From Acidobacteriota bacterium (lineage in GTDB: Bacteria; Acidobacteriota; Terriglobia; Acidiferrales; UBA7541), in assembly GCA_003223295.1 (NCBI GenBank), contig QHYM01000101.1, positions 1 to 57,408 of the forward strand: DNA of 57,408 nt, read 5' to 3'. The translations under genes were made by a program, and so were the position numbers. Every line of letters begins with the position of its first letter. Position 1 is the stretch's first letter. The notes below the pieces were generated by a model. That model saw nothing but the letters and a program-made list of their open reading frames with translations, ran no database searches and was not told the DNA's origin. Below are positions 34,550 through 43,372 of the stretch, piece by piece.

Positions 34550-35331
34550 TACGCCTCCCAAACTCAAACATTGGAAATAGGGCGGTAGGCTGCAGCGTAA
34601 CTCCTGGGGCAGCGCATGCCAGCTGTCCTGAAGAGCAGTTTCCGAACAGCCGTCCGCGCGGTTGGGGGGAGCGGGGCTGCGTTTGTAGAGGCGGGGCTTC
34701 AGAGGAAGTAATGAAGTACGGATGTAAAGACGTCAGAAGAAAATGAACGAAGCTCGAGCGGAGGGGGTCCACCCTCCACCCACCCCCCGTCCTGTTGGAT
34801 CGTCATCAAAACAGAGGACTTGCAAATTGGGGAGTTCGTAATTGATTGAAAAGAAAGGGAGAGCAATGGGGTGACTCGCGGTCAGTGACACCTGGAAGCT
34901 CTGGGTAAACTGCTAGCGGGGAGTTTTTGGGGACCGCGGGGCGGGGACACATAAAATGCAGGCCTTGGGCCTGGGCAACAGGGGGAGAATAGCATGGCGA
35001 TATCGTTTAGTTAAGTCATTTCCAAGGAAGGTCGAAATCGAGGGTTGAATGGTTTCGGATGGCGAGGTGAATGGCGCGAGGGATATAAGCCAGACAGGGA
35101 ATGGCAATTCAAAACCCGCACCCTCATAACCGAGAGTGCGGCACCCAAAACAAATCGGGCGGAGCGACTCCTAGCTGTTTCGCCTAACGGGCCTGTCACC
35201 GCCCATGGCTCAGCGCAACGCGTCAGGCGGTGGCGGAAATCTTCCCTTGTTTTCCACAGATTTGAGGAGTAGTTTTCCAGCAGCCTGCAATCTCAGTTCG
35301 TCCTCCAGCCGTGCAAGGCCCAGGGTGCGTT
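34550..35331. other. Intergenic region without recognisable gene
   Basis: About 780 bases between the M48 gene and a PilZ gene reading the other way. It has G-rich patches (for example near 34760 and 34925) and short open frames with no recognisable protein. No insertion sequence ends, tRNA or clear promoter was seen. Confidence 0.5.
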
Positions 35332-35685
35332 GTGAAGTCCCCTCCGCAAACACCTTCCTATTCGCGGCGGCATACCTCTCGGGTCGAGTCGCCGGACGGC
35401 GTGTGGGTCTATTGGCGTTGTGACGGTATCGATGATGTCGCACGCGTCCGGGACCTGAGCACGGGAGGTTTGTTCATTGCTACCGCAAGTCCAAAGCCTG
35501 TAGGCACGAAAGCCAGGCTCGATTTTCTGGTCCAGGAAGGCCAAATCCGGGTCGAGGGCATCGTGCGGCATAGTGAGCCGGGCCACGGACTGGGATTGAA
35601 ATTCACGGCCCTGACGGAGCAAGACTCGCCGCATCTCGCGGCTTTGCTTACGCGGCTTCGGAGCCTGTCTCGTTCCCCGCGGTGA
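35332..35685 (+). CDS. PilZ domain protein
   Basis: About 117 residues from GTG at 35332; GTG at 35311 is the alternative. SRRHTSRVESPDGVWVYW carries an RRxxxR-type motif and VRDLSTGGLFIA the (D/N)xSxxG motif, so c-di-GMP binding is plausible. VEGIVRHSEPGHGLGLKFTAL closes the barrel. The remaining C-terminal residues are basic. It is only distantly similar to the PilZ proteins at 26237 and 36525. No partner gene: neighbours are a DUF1905 gene and unrelated sequence. Start codon choice is uncertain because neither GTG has a strong ribosome site. Confidence 0.7.
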   Translation: MKSPPQTPSYSRRHTSRVESPDGVWVYWRCDGIDDVARVRDLSTGGLFIATASPKPVGTKARLDFLVQEGQIRVEGIVRHSEPGHGLGLKFTALTEQDSPHLAALLTRLRSLSRSPR

Positions 35686-35856
35686 GGCGCACCTTTTGTG
35701 TACAAGCCCAGAAAGGGATGAGGCGCCAAGAAGATCTTGCCTGGATCAAAGGACGGCCACCGACCAGCAACTCAAGAAATGGCGCTAGGTGAAGGGATGT
35801 CTAGAACCTAAGTCGCGTGCGTATGCTGGGACGTAGATTCTCGGAGCGTCTGAAGG

Positions 35857-36180
35857 ATGGCGAACATGTTGAACAAATTGTTTTCTGCCAGATTGCAGAA
35901 GAGCCACAAGGGCGGATGGACGTATATGGTCTGGCCAAATTCCGTCAAGTTTTTCGGGACACGCGGCCTGGTCCGGGTCAAAGGCACGATTGACGGCCAT
36001 CCCTTCAAAAGCTCGTTCATGGCTATAGGCGATGGCAGACACATGCTGCCTGTAAAGGGAGAGATACGCCGAGCTATTGGAAAGGACGCCGGTGAAACGG
36101 TAAAGGTGCCAGCGCACGAATGCTCGCGAGGTCCGGCTTTTCTTGCGCCACGTCACGAACAGCGAAGCATCCAGCTTTGA
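35857..36180 (+). CDS. DUF1905 family protein with divergent C-terminus
   Basis: 107 residues; the second methionine at residue 4 is an alternative start. [20 protein letters not shown], then [20 protein letters not shown] and [20 protein letters not shown] match the small beta-barrel DUF1905 family (found alone or fused to OmdA-like domains). After GETVKV the family normally ends in a short charged strand, but here a Cys/Pro/Arg-rich 28-residue tail follows ([14 protein letters not shown]), as if a frameshift or decay replaced the natural end. Function unknown. Sits alone between two PilZ genes. Confidence 0.7.
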   Translation: MANMLNKLFSARLQKSHKGGWTYMVWPNSVKFFGTRGLVRVKGTIDGHPFKSSFMAIGDGRHMLPVKGEIRRAIGKDAGETVKVPAHECSRGPAFLAPRHEQRSIQL

Positions 36181-36524
36181 CCTCAAGACAGTAGAAAGGG
36201 CGCAGCAGTGCTGTGCCCCTACAAAAAGTGGCGTGCAAATGCATGATTGTCGTGGAGCCGGGCGGAGGTACCAGCCGGGTATTACGGAATCGAGTACTAC
36301 GAGGTACTAAGGTTTTTACTGGATTGCTATCTCACAGGACGATGTTTAAAGTTTGTGCAACAGCCCGGAGATCTCTAGAACACCAAGAGAAAGAGATAAG
36401 ACGCAACATTACGAAACCAGCCGCCCGCGCAGGAAGTCAGGCGCCGGGCGAAACCTCACTGTAAGAGATCCAGCCCGGTTTGCGCAGACCAACAACGCAG
36501 CTTGCGCAGCAAGGCGCGCACAGC
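36181..36524. other. Intergenic region, nothing recognised
   Basis: 344 bases between the DUF1905 and PilZ genes. Short frames here have no family resemblance. No repeats or promoter of note. Confidence 0.5.
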
Positions 36525-36893
36525 ATGGAAACGAATACCCGATTGAACGGCAGGGAAGAACGAAGGCTACCCATCATGATGGAGGTGAACCTCGTGCCGA
36601 TGGGGCGCGAGAGTGGCGAGAGTGGCGAGAGTGAAAGAACCTATACGGACAACGTCAGCGCGCACGGCGTTCGCGTACACTCGACGAGCGCCTGGCAGCG
36701 TGGCGAGCAGGTCGAGGTGATTCCGATGAAGGAGGAAATGTCCGTGCGGGGCGAGGTGGTGTATTGCCAAAGAGTCGGCAAAGAGCGCTTCTTTGTAGGC
36801 TTCAAGTTTCCCCACGAACACGTCTCATGGTCCATTCTGAAGAGGTTTAACGGCCTCGTGTTCACGAACATTCTTTGCGCGATGCGCTGGTGA
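36525..36893 (+). CDS. PilZ domain protein (close homologue of the one at 26237)
   Basis: 122 residues from the ATG at 36525, which is just before the PilZ region; the frame extends upstream to 36480. NGREERRLPIMMEVNLVPMG gives the RxxxR site and TDNVSAHGVRVHS the (D/N)xSxxG site. EVVYCQRVGKERFFVGFKFP is nearly the same as in the protein at 26237-26575. A short GESGESGES insert lies between the first strands. Likely c-di-GMP-binding adaptor. It converges with the respiratory cluster, 29 bases from the stop of the HEAT-repeat gene. The last residues (TNILCAMRW) are unlike its homologue. Confidence 0.83.
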   Translation: METNTRLNGREERRLPIMMEVNLVPMGRESGESGESERTYTDNVSAHGVRVHSTSAWQRGEQVEVIPMKEEMSVRGEVVYCQRVGKERFFVGFKFPHEHVSWSILKRFNGLVFTNILCAMRW

Positions 36894-36922
36894 GAGGTTC
36901 TTCTTCGACGCGTCTTGACTAA

Positions 36923-37873
36923 TTACGGTTGGGCGGAGGCGCGGGAGCGGATGGCTTGGTCGGCGAGCAAGGCTTGCTGGCGGACGCGATCGGGAATGTC
37001 GCGCGCTTCGCGTTCATAAGGACGAATCGCGGGCAGATCGTCAGCGCGGCCGATGATATACAGCGCGCGCAAAGCTTCCCAGACCTGTTCGTCGCCGGGA
37101 TCGACGGTGGCGATTTCGGCGCCAGTGGCAACGACGGCACCAGTTGGGGCGCTGATCGCGTGGACGCGGCCGCTGATCGGCGAGCGGACTTCGAGCGACG
37201 ATTCGCCGTTCGGCGAATTGGCGGCGGACGGCGGCGTGGGTTGAAGTTTGGCGACGATGCCGCCCTGGCGGATGGCGGTCCCCGCGCGGGCCGTGTCGAT
37301 GACGCGGCCCGCGCGGGGCGCGAGGATGTGGGCAGGCTGCAAGAGCGCGACGATTTGGGAGCGCCCGGAGTCGTCCTTGAAGCGCACGAGCGAGAGCGCG
37401 GCGTTGCCCCGCACCATGGGCGAGGAATCCTGCAACATTTTTAGTAGGGCGTCATGGAAGCCGGCGCCTGCGGTGTCTTGGCCCATCACCCAGGCGTCCG
37501 TGTTGCGCACTTCTTCGACGGGATGCGTGGCGAGGCGAATAAGTTCGGGATACCATCGCGCGGCGAGCGCGTCGCGGCGCGCGATGCGCTCGCCAATTTG
37601 CACGAGCGCATGTTGGATGTGGCGCGGGTGCTTGTCGTCCGTCAGGTATTGCGTGACTTGTTGATCGGAAAGCTGGCGGCCGAACCAGGTGTTCCACCAA
37701 AAAAGGAAGGGAAGCAGCACGATGAGCCACGCAGTGAGATAAAAGAGCAGGCGCGTGCGCGTGGACATGCGGTGGGGGGATTTGTCCAGCGGCGAGCCGG
37801 CTTGCGCGGCGGAGTTTTCGGTCACGGATGCTTCCGTGCCACCGTTGCTGGAAGAGCGCGAAGAAATGGCCAT
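36923..37873 (-). CDS. Membrane-anchored HEAT-repeat protein with an inserted barrel-sandwich (lipoyl-like) domain
   Basis: 316 residues. A 38-residue cytoplasmic N-terminus precedes one membrane helix (LLFYLTAWLIVLLPFLFWW). Then come HEAT-like helices (VTQYLTDDKHPRHIQHALVQ to GNAALSLVRF, about 70-175), a barrel-sandwich segment (about 180-255, with VRSPISGRVHAISAPTG and IATVDPG), and a last helical pair (EQVWEALRALYIIG). The barrel lacks the lysine hairpin of biotinylated or lipoylated proteins and is closer to HlyD-type barrels. It is the last gene of the leftward cytochrome bc operon, 109 bases after the small membrane protein. A scaffold or assembly role for the complex is plausible but unproven. 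Confidence 0.65.
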   Translation of the reverse strand: MAISSRSSSNGGTEASVTENSAAQAGSPLDKSPHRMSTRTRLLFYLTAWLIVLLPFLFWWNTWFGRQLSDQQVTQYLTDDKHPRHIQHALVQIGERIARRDALAARWYPELIRLATHPVEEVRNTDAWVMGQDTAGAGFHDALLKMLQDSSPMVRGNAALSLVRFKDDSGRSQIVALLQPAHILAPRAGRVIDTARAGTAIRQGGIVAKLQPTPPSAANSPNGESSLEVRSPISGRVHAISAPTGAVVATGAEIATVDPGDEQVWEALRALYIIGRADDLPAIRPYEREARDIPDRVRQQALLADQAIRSRASAQP

Positions 37874-37982
37874 GTTTACTCGAGGGATTGGTTAGAGACG
37901 CCAACCAAATAGAAAAGCAGATCGCCCTCTTCGATCGGGATGACAAATTGTCCGCAAGCGCGGCTTTCTGCAAGCAAGATGC

Positions 37983-38207
37983 TTAACCTTCGTCGGAGGG
38001 CCCACCGGGCTTTGCTGGCCCGCTTGGCTTCTTCCCACGCAGCTCCAAAAAGGTGTTGAGAAAGAAAACGCCGGAGAGGCTGAGCATGATGAGAATTTCG
38101 AACAGGCCGTCGACCGTCCTCCACGTATCGGAGAGAAAAATCCAGGCAATGCCCGCGAGCGGAATCAGGCCGAGCACGATGGAGATCAAGAGCATCACGG
38201 CAACCAA
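37983..38207 (-). CDS. Small two-helix membrane protein of the bc-type operon
   Basis: 74 residues, TTG start at 38207 supported by GAGGAGG four bases upstream. Two hydrophobic helices (VMLLISIVLGLIPLAGIAWIFL and LFEILIMLSLSGVFFLNTFL) and a Lys/Gly/Pro-rich tail. No recognised family. Its place inside the operon, between the cupredoxin-like lipoprotein and the HEAT-type gene, suggests a small accessory subunit of the respiratory complex. Confidence 0.65.
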   Translation of the reverse strand: MVAVMLLISIVLGLIPLAGIAWIFLSDTWRTVDGLFEILIMLSLSGVFFLNTFLELRGKKPSGPAKPGGPSDEG

Positions 38208-38255
38208 GGCGCCTCCTCACACACGCACTGGGAAACTGGTGCGGAGAATCTCATG

Positions 38256-39029
38256 CTATGGCTTGAACGTCTCGTCGACGGTCTTGCTGTCTTTGGCCGC
38301 GAGCGTCACTTTTTCGTCTTTCTCGCCGAGCTTTTCGTGGACGAAGGCCAGCGTGTAGTCGCCCGGCGGAAGACCCTTGATTTCAAACTTGCCGTCCGCG
38401 CCGGTGACTGCGTAGAAGGGGCTCTTCACCACGTTGACGTACATCTTCATCCAGGGATGCTGGTTGCACTTCACGGGAAGAAGAATTTCTTCGCGCGCGA
38501 AGTTCTTTTCTAGGGGAGCTGTCTTCGGCGCCTGCGATTCGTTCCACTCCCGGTTGTCCTTTGGCGTGGGATGGATATTGTGGGTAGTCGGATCGCTGTT
38601 GACGATCTTGACCGTCTGGCCGGTCATCACGCCGAGCACGTGCGGATGGTACCGGCAGCCGCTCTGATCGAGCGTGGCGGCTTCCTTCGGGATGTCGAAG
38701 GTGCGGCCGCCGAGGCCTTCCTTCACGTAAACGAAGACGTTGGCGAGATGGCCGCCGCTGGCGACCACGGCTTCGGCCGTGTTCGCGCCTTTGCAGGCGG
38801 GATCCTGGCTCATGTCGATCTTCTGGGCAGCCGGCGCGGCCCCTTCAAATTTGACGGTGCCGCTGACGGTGGCAGCCGTCGCGGGATCGATCGGCGTGGC
38901 GGCTGGAGCTGCGGCGGGCGTGGCCGCAGGCTGCTCCGCAGTTTCCTCTTTCTTGCCGCAGCCCGCGAGGAGGACGAGTCCGCACAGCGCGGGGATGCTG
39001 AGAATTGTCGTCCAGGTTTTTGTTTTCAT
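38256..39029 (-). CDS. Lipoprotein with cupredoxin-like and carboxypeptidase regulatory-like features
   Basis: 257 residues. Lipobox at LVLLAGCGKKEE (Cys about 24) after a signal peptide. An Ala/Pro-rich linker leads to VSGTVKFEGAAPAAQ. Then PTTHNIHP (about 150) and VKCNQHPWMKMYV (about 185) supply His, Cys, His and Met in the order and spacing of a type 1 copper site. The end, YAVTGADGKFEIKGLPPGDY, is the beta-sandwich common to carboxypeptidase regulatory-like domains. So it is probably an envelope-anchored blue-copper electron carrier serving the adjacent octaheme cytochrome/Rieske-cytochrome b complex and the divergently encoded oxidase. Copper binding is inferred from these residues. Gap of 46 bases to the cytochrome gene. 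Confidence 0.72.
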   Translation of the reverse strand: MKTKTWTTILSIPALCGLVLLAGCGKKEETAEQPAATPAAAPAATPIDPATAATVSGTVKFEGAAPAAQKIDMSQDPACKGANTAEAVVASGGHLANVFVYVKEGLGGRTFDIPKEAATLDQSGCRYHPHVLGVMTGQTVKIVNSDPTTHNIHPTPKDNREWNESQAPKTAPLEKNFAREEILLPVKCNQHPWMKMYVNVVKSPFYAVTGADGKFEIKGLPPGDYTLAFVHEKLGEKDEKVTLAAKDSKTVDETFKP

Positions 39030-39075
39030 TTTTGCTCTCTCTCCTGAGAATTAAAATCTCACAGAAATTGAAAAT

Positions 39076-42000
39076 CTATTTGCCGGCTCCGTGACCGCCA
39101 TTGCCGCTTGCGTTGGCGGTAGGCGATCGTTGGCTGTTGGCGGCAGACGCACGGCCCATCGCCGAGGCGACGCGCCGCTGCTCCTCGGGCGTGAGCTGCA
39201 AAATGTAATCCACGAGAAGCCGCGTATGGTCCTTATCATAGCCCTGGAACGAGGGCGGCGTCGGGCCGGAAAAGACCCAGTGATTGTTTTGGCGCTTGAA
39301 CAAACCTGACGGCATGGATGTGCCAGGGCTGATGGCTTGCGGATCAATCATCCAGCGCTCCATCCAATCGGGCTTCAGGCGGCCGCGTGCCTGGAGGAAA
39401 TTCGGCGCGGTCGCGATGCGATCATGCGACGGGTCGCCAGTGGCGTGGCACTTCAAGCATGGCGCGGCGGTACTGCTGAAAAGGCTCCGCGCCATTTCCG
39501 TTTCCTTGGCGGTGAGCACGGGAACTTCTTCCGGAATGTAAGGGAACGGCTGGCGCGAAAGCGCCTGGAAGAAGCGCACGAGTTTGCCGAGCTCGTTTTC
39601 AGAGAACGAGAACGTGGGCATGCGCACCTGAAGGTACGAGCGAATGCCATTGCGATTCGTATCTTTGTCATTGAGCGCTGGATTTTTCAGGAAGCGCAGC
39701 AACCAGTCGGGATCGACACGCGCGCCCTCGGTGAGGAGCTTCGGCGGTAACTGTTCCTGCGCGTCCTGATAGCGGGCCATCCCCATCAGGATGGTTTTTT
39801 GCCCAGGAATGAGTTGGTGGCAGCCTAGGCAGTTGTATTTCTTGACCACCCACCAGCCTTCCTGAATATCCTTACGATAGTCGAGCGGACGGTATTGATA
39901 GCTGGGAGGAAGCGGATTCTCCTGGCTGCCAAGAAGGAACGTTGTGAGGGCGCGAACCTGCTCTTTGGTGAGGTGCAGATTGGGCATGCGCAACTGTTCG
40001 GAAGGCGGCTTGATTTTGCCCTGGTCCCAAATATTGGGTTCGGCGAGTTTGTGTTCGAAGAAGCCTTTGTGGTCGTACCAGGGTTCCTTCGCGGGACCTT
40101 CGGGCAAACGCGCGAGATCTTCGGAATCGGTGATGGGTTCTTTGCCGCCGCGCTCGGCGACTTCGGTGAGCAATGCGAAATCGAGGCGCTCGACAGGCTT
40201 GCTGCCTTCGGTGGTCAGCTCGGTGCCGATGCGGCCTTCCTCTTCGAGGCCAGAAATCTCATGGCAGCCGGCGCAACCGAAGAATTGAATCCATTTCTTG
40301 CCTTCCGCCTTGAGCTTCGGATCGTCCATGAAGGAAGCGTCGGCATACGCGGAAGGATTCTGCTTCTTGAGCGTGATGAGATAACTTGCGATGTCCTCAG
40401 CATCCGAAACGGCAAGGCGAAGGCTCGGCATCACCGTCATGTTTTGGACTTGGAGCTCGTGGCCGTCGTTCGGGCACTTGCTGTGGTCGAGGTCGAAAAC
40501 GAAAGGCAATCCCTTCTTCTTGTAATCCTCGGGGCCAATATCCTTCTTCTCGTAGGGGCAATAGGGGCGCGTACGCTCCCGCGCATTGTGGACCCAGCGA
40601 ACGAGATAGTCGTAATTCGCTTTTTCACCGACGCGCGTAAGATTTGCCGCGAAAGTGCCACCCTGCATCTGGTCGCCTTCGCCGATGGAATGGCAGGCGA
40701 GGCAGCCGCGCGTTTCGAACAATTCCTTGCCGTGAGCGGCGTTGCCGGGCTTGTGCTTTGGCAGCGGATCGGTCAGCCCCGATTGCCAGACGTAGGCCGA
40801 AATGGCCTTAATCTGGTCATCGTTTAAGCGAAAATTCGGCATCTTGGTGGTGGGGCGGAAGTCGGTGGGCTTTTTCAACCAGACAGGAATCCAGTTCTTG
40901 TTCAGCTTCAGGCGAATGTCTTTGAGGTTGGGCCCGACCTTCTTCATGTCCTGGAACAGGCTCTTCGTCGTGCGGTCGAGTTGCATGATGCGGAGATCGA
41001 CCTTGCTGTTGGTGACCTTAAGCGCGACGGCGCGATCGTTCAGGCGGTTGGCTTCTTCATTCGATTGCGCCTTGTCCGCCTGCCGCATGAAGTCGCCGGC
41101 AGTTTTGAGATTGTCCTTCTTTTGCTGTTCGAGGAGCTTGATCTCTTGACCGATGGAAAGCAGGTCCTCGGGTTCCTTATCGTAACCTTCGTAGCGATGA
41201 CAGCCCATGCAGCCGCGCTGGCGGAAAAGATCTTTGCCTTCGCTGACCACCCAGCCGACATCATTCGTCACCAGGACCATGTCCGCGGAGTGGCAAATCT
41301 GGCAGCCTGACTCGTAGTTTTGCGCCGTGAAGATCGGCCACAGCCAGTGCTCGTAGTTGCCGTGCGCCTTCTCGACGCTAGTGGTGGCACGGCCATTCCC
41401 CTGGTGGCAAGGCGAGCAGCCGAATTTTTCCGGATCGTGGATCTTCAATAAGTCTGGCTCTGGATGGCTGGTGAAGGCGCGCGCGAATTCGTCGGGTTTT
41501 TTGCCTTTCAAGGACATTGCAGCGGCCGTGAGCTTGACGGGTTCGCGAATGCCGAGATGGCAGGATTCGCAGCGGTCGACGATCTGCGCGCTGTCTTCTC
41601 TTTCCAGGTTTGCGGCGTGCTCGTTTACGTTGATCTGGCGGACTTGCGGCGTCAGGGATTCTACGCCGTTCTGCAAATTCTGCAACTGGGAGGGCGTGAG
41701 GTTCACCATGTGATCGGTGAGGTAGGAATCCATCAATTCTTTCTTTGCATTGACGGGTTTGAGCAGTTCGCCCAGTTCCGCGCTCAGTTGCGTGCGCTCG
41801 TTGCGAAGTTCGTTGTAAGTTTCTTCCAGCTCGTCGAAGTTCTTGAAGGTGCGTTTCTTTCCGTCGGGCATTTCCACTGCGCTGGACCTACTCTTGTATT
41901 CATCCAAGTCCCGCTGCTTGCTCTGTTTGGAAGAGGCGCTGCTTGTGGTTTCGATGTCGTAGGTGGAGGCGTTCACGTACGCGCGGCGATCGGTGAAGAC

Positions 42001-42354
42001 GTTTTGTACTGCCAGAAGCTCTGCGCCCAAATTGCGGAGCCGGTCATTGATTTCCTTGATGCGCGGGGCGGCGCTTTGGCTGGCGGCCTCAGAGTCTTGC
42101 TTGAGCTTCTGATATTCGGCGCTGCTTTCAATTTCCTTTTGAGATTCGGCGGACTGCGTGCGCGCGCTCTTCAGAAACGTGGAATAGCGGTCTTTCCATT
42201 CATGCTGAAACGCTTTCCAGGGACGCTGGCCGAAATCCTCATCCCATAGCGCCCAGAAGAGCGTGGCCATGAGGATGATCATGGAGATTAGGTAATGCGG
42301 CGCGAGCGATTTGCTGACGATCGGGTCGTTTTCGGGGATGGGCTTCTCGGGCAC
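39076..42354 (-). CDS. Octaheme c-type cytochrome, membrane anchored
   Basis: About 1092 residues from a GTG at 42354, chosen because AGGAGG ends five bases before it; the frame continues 24 codons upstream to an ATG without such support. One N-terminal membrane helix (PHYLISMIILMATLFWALW), a long coiled coil (about 55-220), then eight CxxCH heme sites: CESCH, CSPCH, CQICH, CMGCH, CLACH, CAGCH, CLGCH and CLKCH (coding near 41560, 41410, 41300, 41205, 40695, 40270, 39830 and 39455). Several resemble mono-heme cytochrome c folds with distal methionines. It follows the cytochrome b C-half gene and so is the predicted cytochrome c subunit of the complex. It replaces the usual one- or two-heme cytochrome c1. 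Confidence 0.9.
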   Translation of the reverse strand: MPEKPIPENDPIVSKSLAPHYLISMIILMATLFWALWDEDFGQRPWKAFQHEWKDRYSTFLKSARTQSAESQKEIESSAEYQKLKQDSEAASQSAAPRIKEINDRLRNLGAELLAVQNVFTDRRAYVNASTYDIETTSSASSKQSKQRDLDEYKSRSSAVEMPDGKKRTFKNFDELEETYNELRNERTQLSAELGELLKPVNAKKELMDSYLTDHMVNLTPSQLQNLQNGVESLTPQVRQINVNEHAANLEREDSAQIVDRCESCHLGIREPVKLTAAAMSLKGKKPDEFARAFTSHPEPDLLKIHDPEKFGCSPCHQGNGRATTSVEKAHGNYEHWLWPIFTAQNYESGCQICHSADMVLVTNDVGWVVSEGKDLFRQRGCMGCHRYEGYDKEPEDLLSIGQEIKLLEQQKKDNLKTAGDFMRQADKAQSNEEANRLNDRAVALKVTNSKVDLRIMQLDRTTKSLFQDMKKVGPNLKDIRLKLNKNWIPVWLKKPTDFRPTTKMPNFRLNDDQIKAISAYVWQSGLTDPLPKHKPGNAAHGKELFETRGCLACHSIGEGDQMQGGTFAANLTRVGEKANYDYLVRWVHNARERTRPYCPYEKKDIGPEDYKKKGLPFVFDLDHSKCPNDGHELQVQNMTVMPSLRLAVSDAEDIASYLITLKKQNPSAYADASFMDDPKLKAEGKKWIQFFGCAGCHEISGLEEEGRIGTELTTEGSKPVERLDFALLTEVAERGGKEPITDSEDLARLPEGPAKEPWYDHKGFFEHKLAEPNIWDQGKIKPPSEQLRMPNLHLTKEQVRALTTFLLGSQENPLPPSYQYRPLDYRKDIQEGWWVVKKYNCLGCHQLIPGQKTILMGMARYQDAQEQLPPKLLTEGARVDPDWLLRFLKNPALNDKDTNRNGIRSYLQVRMPTFSFSENELGKLVRFFQALSRQPFPYIPEEVPVLTAKETEMARSLFSSTAAPCLKCHATGDPSHDRIATAPNFLQARGRLKPDWMERWMIDPQAISPGTSMPSGLFKRQNNHWVFSGPTPPSFQGYDKDHTRLLVDYILQLTPEEQRRVASAMGRASAANSQRSPTANASGNGGHGAGK

Positions 42355-42440
42355 CAGTTCCTCCTGATAACTTGCGGACGGAGCCGCAACCGATACCAAA
42401 CACCGCAACTTCGGGCCACCCGCCACCGGCGGGCGAGCCC

Positions 42441-43370
42441 CTACACGTTAAACCAGGGCGTAATCCAAACGTACTTGATGTGAAAGAGCAGGCGCAGAAG
42501 CATTTTGATCGGCAGGCCCACCATGGTGAGGAAAAAAGTCATCATGATGGAGTACTGCAGCAGGCTCATGCGCTTGTAATCCTTGGGGTTGCTGCGGCGG
42601 AACAAGCCATTCACGATCATCCCGCCAATGGCGAAATAGCCACCGACGACGACCGCGCCGAAGATGCCTTTGGCCCAATTCGAAGTAATTCCGAAAAGAT
42701 CCGGCAAGTCGCGGTTCACTTCATAAATGAGGCGGTTGTGGTCCCAGTTCTGTCCGGGCCAAAACCACTGCCAGCCGGGTCCTCGAATGAAAGTGCCGAT
42801 GAAAATCATGGAAACCCACAAAATCACAAAACCGAAAAGAAAAGTGCCGATGGCAAACTTACGTTGCTTCCAAGTGTAGTAGCCCGCGCCCAGCGGGTTC
42901 GTATCAATATAAGGAATCACCATCAAGCCGATGATGATGAGCGTGGGCATTACCACGCCGGCGATCCAGGGGTCGAAATAAACCAGCATTTCCTGGAGGC
43001 CGAGGAAGTACCAAGGCGCTTTCGCCGGGTTCATGGTCAGGTTGGGATTGGCCGGCTCTTCCAGCGGCGCGTTTAAGGTGATAGACCAGATCATAAGGAT
43101 GATCGTGACGATGATGGCGGCTAGGAATTCCACACGCAGGAGAAACGGCCAGACGTGGACTTCTTTCTGCCATCCGGGGCGGAAAGGCCAGCTCTTGCGG
43201 TGATGCGTCTTGGCGAGGGCGGCGTCACCGGCGAGCTGTTCGATCAAGACATCATTGGCGTGCGCCTGCTTCCAGGCGAGATACATATAGAACGCCAGCA
43301 ACGGGATCATGGCGATGATCGGAACGTTGTCCGCGGCGGAGAGGATTTCCCAGAGTTGCTTCCAATCCAT
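42441..43370 (-). CDS. Cytochrome b C-terminal half (subunit IV-like)
   Basis: 309 residues with about six membrane helices. PAKAPWYFLGLQEMLVYF near residue 120 is the quinol-oxidation (Qo) segment; standard enzymes have PEWY here, whereas this has APWY, so the Glu is missing. Additional helices (VVMPTLIIIGLMVIPYI, FLFGFVILWVSMIFIGTF) and an extra C-terminal pair extend beyond b6f subunit IV. It starts two bases after the N-half gene ends, so the two halves are co-translated, as in a split cytochrome b of the b6f-like type. The complex would oxidise quinol (menaquinol likely) and pass electrons to Rieske and cytochrome c. Confidence 0.9.
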   Translation of the reverse strand: MDWKQLWEILSAADNVPIIAMIPLLAFYMYLAWKQAHANDVLIEQLAGDAALAKTHHRKSWPFRPGWQKEVHVWPFLLRVEFLAAIIVTIILMIWSITLNAPLEEPANPNLTMNPAKAPWYFLGLQEMLVYFDPWIAGVVMPTLIIIGLMVIPYIDTNPLGAGYYTWKQRKFAIGTFLFGFVILWVSMIFIGTFIRGPGWQWFWPGQNWDHNRLIYEVNRDLPDLFGITSNWAKGIFGAVVVGGYFAIGGMIVNGLFRRSNPKDYKRMSLLQYSIMMTFFLTMVGLPIKMLLRLLFHIKYVWITPWFNV

Positions 43371-43372
43371 GG

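Noticed and set aside
39895-40827. Plus-strand frame of 310 codons inside the octaheme cytochrome gene
   Set aside because: The minus strand carries heme motifs and family features; the plus frame has none.
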